NCBI GenBank assembly: GCA_027946365.1
Contig: JAPEUQ010000001.1
Coordinates: forward strand, 4,030,001 to 4,094,000
Source: Kalmusia sp. IMI 367209
Taxonomy: Eukaryota > Ascomycota > Dothideomycetes > Pleosporales > Didymosphaeriaceae
Length of the DNA stretch: 64,000 nucleotides
Reading direction: 5' to 3'
Positions 33,385 through 42,513 of this stretch are shown one piece after another. The notes under the pieces were generated by a model. That model was not told the DNA's origin and did no database searches. It was given only the letters and a program-made list of their open reading frames with translations. Position 1 is the stretch's first letter. Each line of letters opens with the position of its first letter. Made by a program: the position numbers and the translations under genes.

Positions 33385-34364
33385 ATGCCACAGACCGTGG
33401 AGCCAACCGCAGAACCCCTCAACCGCCTTCGCCGCCGCCGACCGATCGCCCGCTACATACCCTCCCTCCACCCTTTCCCGACTCAAATCTTGAGGTACTC
33501 ACCCAAGGCGCCGAAGCCCTCGTCTACAAGACCGTCTTCCTCTCACCCCAAACGCCCTGCGTCGTCAAATATCGGCCGCCCAAACCATATAGACACCCCA
33601 TCCTCGACAAGCGGCTGACGAAAGCGCGGCTCCTTGCCGAAGCCAGGGTGCTAGTACGATGCAATAGGGATGGCGTAAAAGTGCCGGGAGTGCTGAGTGC
33701 CGACTGGGAGGCGGGCTGGTTGGTGCTGGAGTGGATCGAGGGTCGGACGGTCAGGAAAGTACTGGATGGATGGGCAGAAGAGGTCGCAAGGTTAGAGAAG
33801 GAGGGCCAGAATGTGAATAAGAAACAGGACGAGGGCATGTTGGATCTCATGCGGAGGGTGGGGAGAGCGGTGGGAAAGCTGCATGAGATCGGCGTGTGTC
33901 ATGGGGATCTGACAACGAGTAATTTAATGTTGACAACCCCCGAAAAGAAGACATCATCTGGAGCGGTCACACAAGGACAGCAGCAGACGCAGAGGTCTAG
34001 AGGGCGGCTGACAACTTCAGAGATGCGAATGATTGCAGAAGATGGTGGATACCCTGAATTACCATCGCTATCCCAACCGAACACACCAACTCAATCACAG
34101 ACACACTCAGAGTCTCTTGAAGGCGAGATTACGCTCATAGATTTTGGTCTCGCGTCACATTCCACGCAGAATCTACAAGACGAGGACCGCGCTGTCGACT
34201 TGTACGTGTTGGAGAGAGCCTTTGCAGCCACGCATCCTGCAGCTGAGCCGCTGTTCAAAGAGGTGCTCAAAGCGTACGGGGAAAGCTTCAAAGGAGGAAA
34301 AGCAGTATTGAAGAGGCTAGAAGATGTCAGACTAAGAGGAAGGAAGAGAAGTATGCTGGGCTAA
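33385..34364 (+). CDS. bud32: Bud32/PRPK atypical kinase of the EKC/KEOPS complex
   Basis: Bud32 is the small ATPase/kinase of KEOPS, which with Kae1 makes the t6A base of ANN-decoding tRNAs and also affects telomeres. The kinase frame shows SNLEVLTQGAEALVYKTVFL (start of the core), PCVVKYRPPKPYRHPILDKR and LTKARLLAEARVL. It also shows the catalytic loop HGDLTTSNLML, the metal-binding IDFGLAS, and the C-terminal RLRGRKRSMLG typical of the family. Between the catalytic loop and IDFG sits an insertion of about 55 residues, rich in Ser/Thr/Gln (33936-34122). The only nearby ATG (33385) is in another frame. The C run at 33410-33413 with one more C would join MPQTVEPTAEP to the kinase frame. So the start is unsettled: a 1-nt assembly error, a missed 5' exon or a non-AUG start. 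Confidence 0.9.
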
Positions 34365-35044
34365 GCATGACATAAGGGTACGTGGTCAAAGTTGAGTTGG
34401 CGCTGTAGCCATTCTCCAAAGAGTGCCACACAGCACTCCACGCAGCTTGCCACAGACGAAAGTCGTTAATGCAATCAATTCAGAGAGAACAGCCTGGAAA
34501 CTGTGACGTCATTACCAACATAATTTTTCGAATTCTCACTGTCACTCTAACACCTCTCTATCAATTCGTTCAACTTCCCTTCACTCGTGTCCGTATTAAT
34601 ATTGTTCTCTTCTACCAGACTCACTTTTTGCGACATTCTTTGCCCGATCTACTTCACCACCTTTCAAGAGACCATACTTTAGTCGCAGACTCATCCGCTA
34701 GCATTGTCCAATCATGTTCCACTCGAGCCAATAACAATACTAAGCATTCCCCGAAATGCGCGAAGGTACCCAACAGCTGGCGAGGCTTAAGTGGCACCTA
34801 CGTGTAGCTAAAACAATATGAAGCACGGCAACAATACTAAGCAGATGGGTCGGTATATATCTTTCTTCTCGCCGCAACATCTTCTACCATACTCACAACG
34901 CAAACTACGATTTCTTTAGCACCGAAATAAGTCATCGAAACGTCTACTTCTTTGACCTTTTCAGTCGATATACTTTTCCTTAAGAGCGTTTCCAAATTCC
35001 ATAAAGCCTTTTCTGAACACGAATATCGGCTTCAGCAGGACAAC
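34365..35044. other. Intergenic region with a TATA element
   Basis: No gene is supported. TATATAT at 34854-34860, followed by a C/T-rich leader, probably belongs to the gene at 35045. Confidence 0.45.
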
Positions 35045-35473
35045 ATGTCGACAACGCTCCTCCTTACGTTCATCTACATTCTCGCCTACCTCTCCCTATT
35101 CGCTGTCTTCAGTCTTTTGGTTGATAGAATCTGCAATATGACAATGATCAGTACCCTCTTCAGGGTGCTGCGCAAGTTCACCTACAAGGCTCGCTACTTG
35201 TTCGCCGATCATATTGACATCGACGCCAAGGCTAGCAACTCATTCGTGGACAGCAGCAACGCCACGACCAAGGTCAGCAACCTACTCGCCAACACTATCA
35301 ACCTCGGGGTCAAAGGTTCACTCAGCAAATTCAGCACGTCGCCAACCGTCAATGTTCGACGTGTAGACATGGGCATGTGCGATCAACGCATCGCAAGCAA
35401 GAGGCCCGCGGTGCATGGCAGGCCGGCCATTGTGCAGGCGCCCACTGGAGGGTACAATTGTGCAGTCATGTGA
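35045..35473 (+). CDS. Small membrane protein ending in a CaaX box
   Basis: 142 residues from the ATG at 35045 (context ACAACATGTC). The frame is open further up but without ATG. The N-terminus MSTTLLLTFIYILAYLSLFAVF is a membrane segment or uncleaved signal anchor. A basic stretch (RVLRKFTYKARY) follows, then an Asn/Ser-rich part with Asn-X-Ser/Thr sites. The tail is GGYNCAVM. The last four residues, CAVM, fit a farnesylation motif. Sixteen bases after the stop there is an intron-like sequence (35490-35541, GTGTGT donor, CTAAT branch, GCAG end), probably a 3' UTR intron. No family is recognised. The low length makes it possible that this is not a gene, but the start context, the TATA element and the CaaX end support it. 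Confidence 0.65.
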   Translation: MSTTLLLTFIYILAYLSLFAVFSLLVDRICNMTMISTLFRVLRKFTYKARYLFADHIDIDAKASNSFVDSSNATTKVSNLLANTINLGVKGSLSKFSTSPTVNVRRVDMGMCDQRIASKRPAVHGRPAIVQAPTGGYNCAVM

Positions 35474-36759
35474 AGAACGCGAAGATGAGGTGTGTTCTCC
35501 CATTAGCTGGCTCATGTTTACTTTGTGACTAATTGTTGCAGGATAGCAAAGACCCCCACGACGCACCTCTTAGTCTGCGTTGAGCTGGCATATCATGGAC
35601 GCGTCAGCGGGCCTGATGCTTGGAGGACGTTCCTCCAAATACTGGTCATTTCTTGTTTACCTGCTATCTGTTTATCGAGAGATCTGAACACAACGGTCAG
35701 ACGATGCGGAGCGAAAATCACTGGTTATTTCTGGCGTTCACGGTCCTTTTAAGTCACTGCAAGCTATACTGAAAACAGTCTTTGCTAACAAAGGCTGGTA
35801 TCGGTGTTCCCATCGGCATATTCTAGTATTTTGAGATAGTGCATAGAGCTTTACTTTTCTCTTTCTTTACTCTGTTCAAGCTGCGTGGTGTCGTCTGTGA
35901 CCCGGCATATATCTGCCGACCTTCTTTCCGGAGACTCGGATGCAGGTCTTTCTTCTCCTCATATCTATATGATTCAAGCACCTTCTCAAGGGTCGGCGAA
36001 GACGTGGTCCCAGTAGTTTGCAATCATGTCAAGGTTTGGGCTCTTCGGTCTACTCTCTCCGTGCCTCGATCCGCCCATCTACGCTGAACATCGGCAAAGC
36101 CGTAACTAGGCATCACTATAGCAGACGCAATATGCACACAGATCATGCCACCTCGCGTCTGGCATTCATCCCCAAGGGCATACTACTGCATGCGGTAGGC
36201 AGTCAGCTCCCAAGACAGAAATCCCAAGCACAATCTCCCAATCCGAAATACCCATACTCTGCTCTCCGCGCTCGAATCTGACACCGCACCCCCATATTTT
36301 CATTTGCTGGGAACGGATAAGGTCACCCAACGACCGAAAGTGCAAAAGTGTTGTACGGGAGGAGTCGGGCAGCGTTGCGCCGGGCGGCGAACCTCGGCGT
36401 CGTGCCGGTACGTCATGCGGGGTTCACGATGCTGGTGTGCCGACCAGATGTCAGCCCATAGGGGTAATTTTTTCGATTGGAATGCGGGTGCGATGTGATG
36501 TCGGCGGCGTGGTGCCGCGGTGACTCGGGCGGTTTGCCGAGCGTGGGAGCGGTGCGTTTTGTTGGTATAAGGTACGGGAGGTGCCTCATGTTGAGGACGG
36601 GCGCATCGAGATTTTTTTCTCCAGAAAGAACGATTTGTTGCTTTCCCTTCTTTTTCTGTCGAAGTTTACGGTATTGGGCTTTTGTTTTGTCTGGATAGAG
36701 TTGGAACTTGAAGAGCGTCAAGCTGCTGGTTTGTGGATATTGCAAGAGCGGGATTCAAG
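35474..36759. other. Intergenic region; 3' UTR intron at its left end
   Basis: Apart from the intron-like sequence at 35490-35541, no gene is supported. Frames at 35525-36281 (plus) and 36413-36745 (minus) show no domain. The right end is the leader of the gene at 36760. Confidence 0.45.
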
Positions 36760-37782
36760 ATGGCGCAAAGTAATGGCGTGAAGCCAGTGACGGTGGTGCA
36801 GAAGCTGAGAGCGATGCTGGCGGACCCAGATAAATTCGTCGTGTGTCCTGGTGTGTACGATGGGTACACGGCGCGCATCGCATTAGCAGAAGGAGCAGAG
36901 TGCTTGTACATGGTATGCTCCTGCTCTTCCATCTCCCTTTCCCTCTTCAACGACCAAGCCCCTCTCAATACACAAGACATTAGTCATGCTGATGAAATTC
37001 AGACTGGAGCAGGAACCACCATGTCCCGCCTGGGCATGCCTGACATGGGCATTGCAAGTCTTCCGGACATGCTTTCCAACGCTTCTATGCTTGCCTCCAT
37101 CTCCCCCACCACTCCTCTCATTGCAGACGCAGATACAGGATACGGATCCGCCCTAATGGTCGCCCGCACCGTGACATCCTACATCCGTGCTGGTGTGGCG
37201 GGCCTGCACCTTGAGGATCAAGTTGTTACCAAGCGATGTGGACACCTCAAGGGAAAGCAACTCGTCGACGTGGACGAATTCGTGAGTCGGATCCGCGCAG
37301 CAGCCATGGCTAGGGAAAAGAGTGGTGGTGACATTGTGCTTATTGCGAGAACGGATGCGCTGGCGGGCGAGGGGTACGACGAGGCCCTGAAGAGATTGAA
37401 GGCTGCGATTGAGATCGGTGCAGACGCAGCGTTCCTTGAGGGCGTGACGACGCGCGGGGAAGCGGAGAGGCTTACGCGCGATCTGGCGCCTACTCCGTGC
37501 CTCTTTAACAGTGTGCCTGGTGGCGTGTCGCCTGACTTCTCGGTCAAGGAGGCCAGGGATAGTGGATACAAGATTGGGATTTACCCGCTGTTGGCGCTCG
37601 AGGTGGTGTATCCAGCTGTGAGAAAGGCGTGCAGACAGCTTTTTGACGATGGAGAGGTATCGAGTGTAGAAAAGGATGGAAAGAGATGGGGTCCGAGGGA
37701 ATTGTTTGGGGTGTGTGGGTTGGATGAGTTGATGGAGTTTGATCGGAAAGCTGGGGGGACGGGGTATGTTGATGGAGCATAG
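36760..37782 (+). CDS. Isocitrate lyase/PEP mutase superfamily enzyme
   Basis: Exons 36760-36912 and 37003-37782; 310 residues. The superfamily includes 2-methylisocitrate lyase, oxaloacetate acetylhydrolase and PEP mutase, which cut or rearrange C-C or C-P bonds next to a carboxylate using Mg2+. Seen here: VCPGVYDGYTARIALAEGAE, then after splicing LYMTGAGTTMSRLGMPDMG. The Mg2+ site is PLIADADTGYGSALMVARTV, and LHLEDQVVTKRCGHLKGKQL carries the active-site KRCGH signature Cys. IVLIARTDALAGEGYDEAL and PTPCLFNSVPGGVSPDFS follow. No mitochondrial presequence is seen, so it is probably cytosolic. The exact substrate cannot be read from sequence; oxaloacetate hydrolase-like or an uncharacterised fungal paralogue are both possible. 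The 90-nt intron has no stop and keeps frame, so an unspliced form would carry 30 extra residues. Confidence 0.92.
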   Translation: MAQSNGVKPVTVVQKLRAMLADPDKFVVCPGVYDGYTARIALAEGAECLYMVCSCSSISLSLFNDQAPLNTQDISHADEIQTGAGTTMSRLGMPDMGIASLPDMLSNASMLASISPTTPLIADADTGYGSALMVARTVTSYIRAGVAGLHLEDQVVTKRCGHLKGKQLVDVDEFVSRIRAAAMAREKSGGDIVLIARTDALAGEGYDEALKRLKAAIEIGADAAFLEGVTTRGEAERLTRDLAPTPCLFNSVPGGVSPDFSVKEARDSGYKIGIYPLLALEVVYPAVRKACRQLFDDGEVSSVEKDGKRWGPRELFGVCGLDELMEFDRKAGGTGYVDGA

Positions 37783-38331
37783 AGGGCGTTGAAATGCACA
37801 TTTTTGAAGGCATTAGCGAGCATAGTCCGGAGTTGGGAAACGGTGCATATTGATGGACGCATTGCAGCAGATATGATACCTTCAATTTTTTGATTCATAG
37901 GGTTGATATGAACAGACTTGCATAAACGACCACTGCAGTCTGACAAGTAAAATATAATCTAGTATGTGTTAGTCAAAATTAGCATCATAGCATGGGGGTG
38001 GGCTGAAAGCGTTCTATCATGATGCGCACGACATACTGTTTTTCTCACAGTGACCGCGATTGTACCAACAGTGTTTAGGTCTATGAGATCAGTTAATTCT
38101 CTTCATCAAATTTCCGTGCTAGCGAATGATTTTTAGCTCTGAAGACGCTATCTCCACCCCTGCCCGTGACTCATGCTTAGGCACCACCTCTCGTTTGTTC
38201 CCCCACATTGCGAAAATTTTGCAGACCAAAGCTATCACTCTCTCTGTTACTTTGGCGTTGTTAACCTATCTCTAACGATATGTATTTTGCAGTTCAATCT
38301 CATTTCAACAATTACTAAGCAATTGGAACAA
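37783..38331. other. Intergenic region before the tRNA gene
   Basis: No protein gene is seen. AT-rich sequence leads into the tRNA-Asp gene. Confidence 0.5.
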
Positions 38332-38476
38332 TCTTCCTTGGTCTAGTGGTCATGATTTCCGCTTGTCAAACGTCCTACGACGTTAACAAGCGCGGGAGAC
38401 CGGGGTACGTTAACTTCCATTCTGAACATAGACACCATTCCTAACTTGTGAAAAGGTTCGATTCCCCGAGGGAGAG
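38332..38476 (+). tRNA. tRNA-Asp (anticodon GTC) with anticodon-loop intron and T-arm insertion
   Basis: Acceptor strands TCTTCCT (38332-38338) and AGGGAGA (38469-38475) pair with one G-T wobble; the discriminator is G38476. The anticodon stem TCCGC pairs with GCGGG, and the loop reads TTGTCA, giving anticodon GTC. A normal intron of about 22 nt follows position 37 (about 38369-38390). The T arm is CGGGG / TTCGATT / CCCCG once the 51-nt segment 38405-38455 is removed. That segment starts GTACGT, has CTAAC at 38441-38445 and ends AAAAG. Pol III signals are intact: A box TGGTCTAGTGG at 38339-38349, B box GGTTCGATTCC at 38455-38465, and a T6 terminator at 38484-38489. The A-B spacing drops from 106 to 33 if both introns are discounted. 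A disrupted tRNA pseudogene is the main alternative. Confidence 0.85.
38405..38455 (+). other. Spliceosomal-type intron inside the tRNA-Asp T stem
   Basis: 51 nt with donor GTACGT, branch CTAAC ten bases before the acceptor, and AG at 38454-38455. Its exact removal joins ACCGGG to GTTCGATTCC and restores a perfect T arm. Size and signals equal those of the mRNA introns in this window (for example 22675-22726). Confidence 0.7.
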
Positions 38477-38483
38477 TAAATAC

Positions 38484-38489
38484 TTTTTT
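38484..38489 (+). terminator. Pol III terminator (T6) of tRNA-Asp
   Basis: Six T residues starting eight bases after the tRNA 3' end, the usual RNA polymerase III stop signal. This supports an active gene. Confidence 0.8.
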
Positions 38490-40936
38490 GGCATTTGTTC
38501 GACTCGTCACTGCGAAGAGTCGGTTTTTTTGTTTTGCTTAATTCACGCTAGAGCGTTTAAGGTCTTCGCTTTTTCCAGTTTGAACAAATGTTCATTGAGG
38601 TCATGGGATTGGAAGGCGCGTGCCCGAGCGCTACTGGGCCGTGCACCTGCTAAAAGTTCCCTGGTCGCTGCCTCCGGCGGTAGGTTCCTTCTATATCTAC
38701 TCCCCCCGAGGGAAAGACTTCATTTTAGTCCTATATGTTGCTCTTTGCCTTTCAAATGTCGATGTTGCGCTGCGTTTTGGATAGTGGAGCAGTGTGTGTG
38801 GTGTAGGCGACACTTCGGCAGCGACAATCTTTTTTGGTCTTAGCAATCTGTAGATTTTCATAAATGATAATAAACGACGACTAATATTTGGACTGATCAG
38901 CAGGTAAAGGGGGAAAAAGTATCTGAGATGAGTGGGCTGAGAATCTCGTGATAGACAAACAGGAAGATTGGAATCTGCATAGATCATCAGAAAGCGATTG
39001 ATATTCAGGGTCATAAACGTTGATCTTCACTAGAGCAGCCTATGATCAGTGAATCGGCCACTTCGCAAATGAAAGAAAAGGGGTGAAAAGTATTATGCTG
39101 TGCTGAACGAAGACATGAATAATCGTACGCTGTGAACGCATACTCCCTAACTTCCCGTGCGCAGTTTTAACGATTGCTGCATCGGTTGCTCACTCGCCAC
39201 AGGTGTCGCCATCTTCCTCATTACAAGAACCTAATAAATGATCTGTTGCGCAGAACATTGCATGCATCCAAGAAACGCCAAGTCCTTTGCCGCATCCTTT
39301 TTTTCGTGCGTATCACGATCAGGCCAACAAGGCCACTACAATGTCGCGTGTTACATGTGCTATACTCTGATCATGAGCCGTGTAGTTGGTTTTAAGGATT
39401 ATTAGCATGTTTCATACGATGTTGTCAAAGTGTTCACTTTCGGTTCCTTCGACGGCTGACCCGTACCAGAGGAATCAGATGCCTCCAAGGATGATACTGT
39501 TCGTTAATTTTTATGAAGGCCTTTGATGCAACGTAGTCGCCCCACATCATTCAGGACCCCTTGAGTGAGCTCTCTTCCATCCTGAGATTGCACGGCTGGG
39601 CGCCCGGATTCACAAACTCATCAAATTCAAAATTCACCCAGGATGAGCTGCAGGGATTCAACCAAATAAAAAAAAAACGAGATCCTCATCTATATCTCCG
39701 ACCGGGGAAATGGGAACGCGAGAATTACGGGGTCCAGGGTGTCGTAGAAGACACTCTTCATCTCTTCGACCCACCACGTCGCCGACCCACGCAGATCCAG
39801 GATCTACGCGACAAGGAGTGGGATACGCACTGGGATGCGTCCGCAACTATCGTATCATGCCGTCTTCCCCCCTACCTTCGAATCTTCCAAAGCCTTCGAG
39901 GCCCACCATCGTACCATGCCACGCAGGTGCAGGCCCGCGCAGGTGCCGCCGGTAAGGATACCGCTGCACGGCACCTGCAGCACATCGTTGCTTGTCAGTG
40001 TCGAGCCACACGCCCGCTTACCCCTGAGCTAGAACGAGTCGCAGGCCCACTCATTCTCCTTGTCTTGACGCAGGCTCCACCCCGCTCCCCCAACTGGGTG
40101 CATCCCCCTCTCCCCTGGGCAGGGCGTTGTGCTAACCGCGCGGATGGCATCCCGTAACCATGGTTTTGAGCGCGCGGCACAGAGATTAGAAGGTTTGATA
40201 AACGGATGCACAGCGTGCGTGGACATGTGTGGCTAGGCTTCGTGGAGAGCGCGGCTCTCAAGTTGAAACGACCGGAGTGTGCCCCGGGGGGTGAGATTTG
40301 TTGAAGTGGCGAGTTGCGTGGCATGGACTGATGGATGGAAGGGAAAGTCACAAGCGGCGCGGATTGAGATTTTTTCCTAGATCCGTTGGGCGGGAGTCGG
40401 GCCGATGCTCACCGAAGTCACACTGGCCGAACCGAGCGGAATGTACAAGTCGTAGCAGTAGGCTGTTGAAGTGTAACTATGGGAGAGGGCTATGGGTAAG
40501 AAGAGAGCGGAGATAAATGTGGGGGGTGCCAGCTTCGGTGGGAATAATGACCTATGCTGAAGTGAACATGGACTTGAATGAATATACTAGTGGCTCGAGG
40601 ATGGTAAATGCGTGACTTGGTATTGTTCAAACTCCCTTTTGAAAAATCATCAACCATACTTATAGGTACGTAGAGAACAAATTTTAACGAGATGATGTAG
40701 ATTTATTGGTAGGTCTATGAGATAAATCGTCGTTGAAAATGCAGTTCTATGCTGCTTGGTATCATAAGGTTCTACGGCTCTTCTCTAAGGGAGCCTATGA
40801 CTTAGGTAAAAGAAAAAAAGGCGCCATTTGCATATGGGCCAGAATAGTAGTAAAGAGAGTAACGCCGGTTGCTATGCCGTGAGGATCAATAAGGATCCAA
40901 ACTCCAAAAGGAAATCAAAGTTGAAGGGAAACACGT
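38490..40936. other. Intergenic region with one doubtful ORF
   Basis: About 2.4 kb. The plus frame 39561-40157 begins with TTG, not ATG. It has some protein-like composition early (FTQDELQGFNQIKKKRDPHL) and then becomes low-complexity, so I do not call it. No RNA gene other than the tRNA is seen. Confidence 0.4.
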
Positions 40937-42224
40937 TTACTCTTCGCTGATGACACCTGTCTGCATCATACTTGCGCGCAGAACCTTCTTGTACTCACGT
41001 TCCATGCCGTGCCGAACAGCGTCGAGAACCGTGTCGACTGTCGCCTTGGGTTGGAAACGCGGTTTGGTGCCTTCTTGGAAAACACCAGTGCGCACCAGAA
41101 TGGAGTACCAGCTATTGTCAGCATGCTTATCGTACTCATTGGTGCCTCGGATATCGGACTCGGGAGTATCTCCAACAAAATAAACAGTGTCCGGAGGGGA
41201 GTCAATACTGTGGGTCTCTTTCCTCCATTGCTGGAGAAGACGTGTAGCGAACTCGAAGGTCCCAATCTGAGGTTTGCCAAATGCAGTAGTCTTAAGATCC
41301 TTGCCGGTTACAGCCTTGAACATAGCTTCGAGACTCACGCGGAGAGCACCCATACCAATGCGGGTTAGGTCGTGACTGGCAGACCAAACGACATCGTTGT
41401 GACTGAAGAAGACTGGTGGACCCTCGTCGTAGTTCTCGGACCTTGTTCCGAGGTAACCACCCTTGGACATGAGCAAGTCAAGAATGATCTGTTGGTCTGA
41501 TGCCCAGTCGCGAGAGTCGGCGAAGACAAAGATAGCTTCAATCTTGACTTCGGCAAAGTTTCTTGCTCGAGAATTCTTGTATTCATCCACAGTCAATTTC
41601 CTGAAGGGGTGTGGTGTCTTGATTGTCCTTGATGATGTCACCGGGCGTGACGACATCTTTGAATCCGTAGCCTTCAGCAACATGGCGACACTTCTCGCCT
41701 TCGCCACCAACGACAAGGACGGTGCCGTAGCGTTCTGCCATCTCCCTCATAGGGGTGTGGCCGCAGATAAATTGACCGGGCGAAACTTCCAACTCAAGCT
41801 GCTGGCTCAGTTGTACGCAACGCTCAGCTTCGGTTTTGCCACCGCCATTGGTAACAAAAATGTAAGGCACCTTGATGCCGTATTCGTTTTGTCCGTTGAG
41901 CACTTTCATGGCTTCAATGGCTTCTGGGATGGGTCTTCCTCCTCGGATGAGAACACCATCAATGTCGAAGGCAAAGGCGTATTTGTCGGTGACTGTTGTT
42001 TCCGGGGGCGTTGGGGGTGTGCCAGGGGATACGGGTGCATCGACATGGTACCTAGCTGCTTCGAGCGCGGTCGCAACTTCGGAAGCATCGCTGGGGGCCA
42101 TCAAATGTTTTGGGGGGACCACAACGGTTGGCCCCATATTGATGGCTTCCCGAGTGGCTTCGGTAGATGAGAGTCGGCGGGCATACCTGCTAGCGCCAGT
42201 AGGCACAGCAAGTTGAGTAGTCAT
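40937..42224 (-). CDS. Mitochondrial HAD-superfamily hydrolase (CECR5/Cut-1 type), with a 1-nt frameshift
   Basis: Subfamily IIA HAD hydrolase; relatives of human HDHD5/CECR5 are mitochondrial proteins of unclear substrate. The first 206 codons run from ATG 42224 and the remaining 222 codons lie in the next frame from 41605; together they give 428 residues, the family size. Seen: a basic presequence (LAVPTGASRYARRLSS). Motif I is FAFDIDGVLIRGG with Asp87 and Asp89. Motif II is IFVTNGGGK, motif III FGKPQIGTFEFA, and motif IV VYFVGDTPESDIRG. The break is at a run of four G (plus strand 41606-41609), where three would give the family-like TTPFRKLTVDEYKNSRA. No intron fits. Either an assembly error, a real mutation, or a +1 shift. 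It diverges from the ORF at 42514. Confidence 0.9.
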
Positions 42225-42513
42225 GGTGTTCGGAACTTTGCGAGGGGCAGCTTAGAAAAAAGATGATTGATTGGTTGGTTGATGATAATTGGGATGCTGC
42301 GTGGGTTTGCTGTAGGTAGGTGGATGGCGGTTATATAGGTCGAACGCGTGGGGAGGTGGCAGGAGGTACTACTCCAGATATGCCTCAAAGAAGTGGGTGC
42401 TAGTTGTGGAGATGGATGTACTCGGGGACAAGGTGCGGAGATTTATACACTCAAGGCTCAGGCTCACCGACACACCTTCTGTACCGGACGAACGATGATA
42501 GGCGAGGGATGCG
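42225..42513. promoter_or_regulatory. Promoter region of the HAD gene
   Basis: 289 bases upstream of the HAD start, possibly shared with a divergent ORF at 42514. No clear TATA or named site is seen. Confidence 0.35.

Noticed and set aside
39561..40157. Plus-strand frame of 198 codons
   Set aside because: It starts with TTG, not ATG, and its second half is low-complexity translation of GC-rich DNA. No homologous feature recognised.
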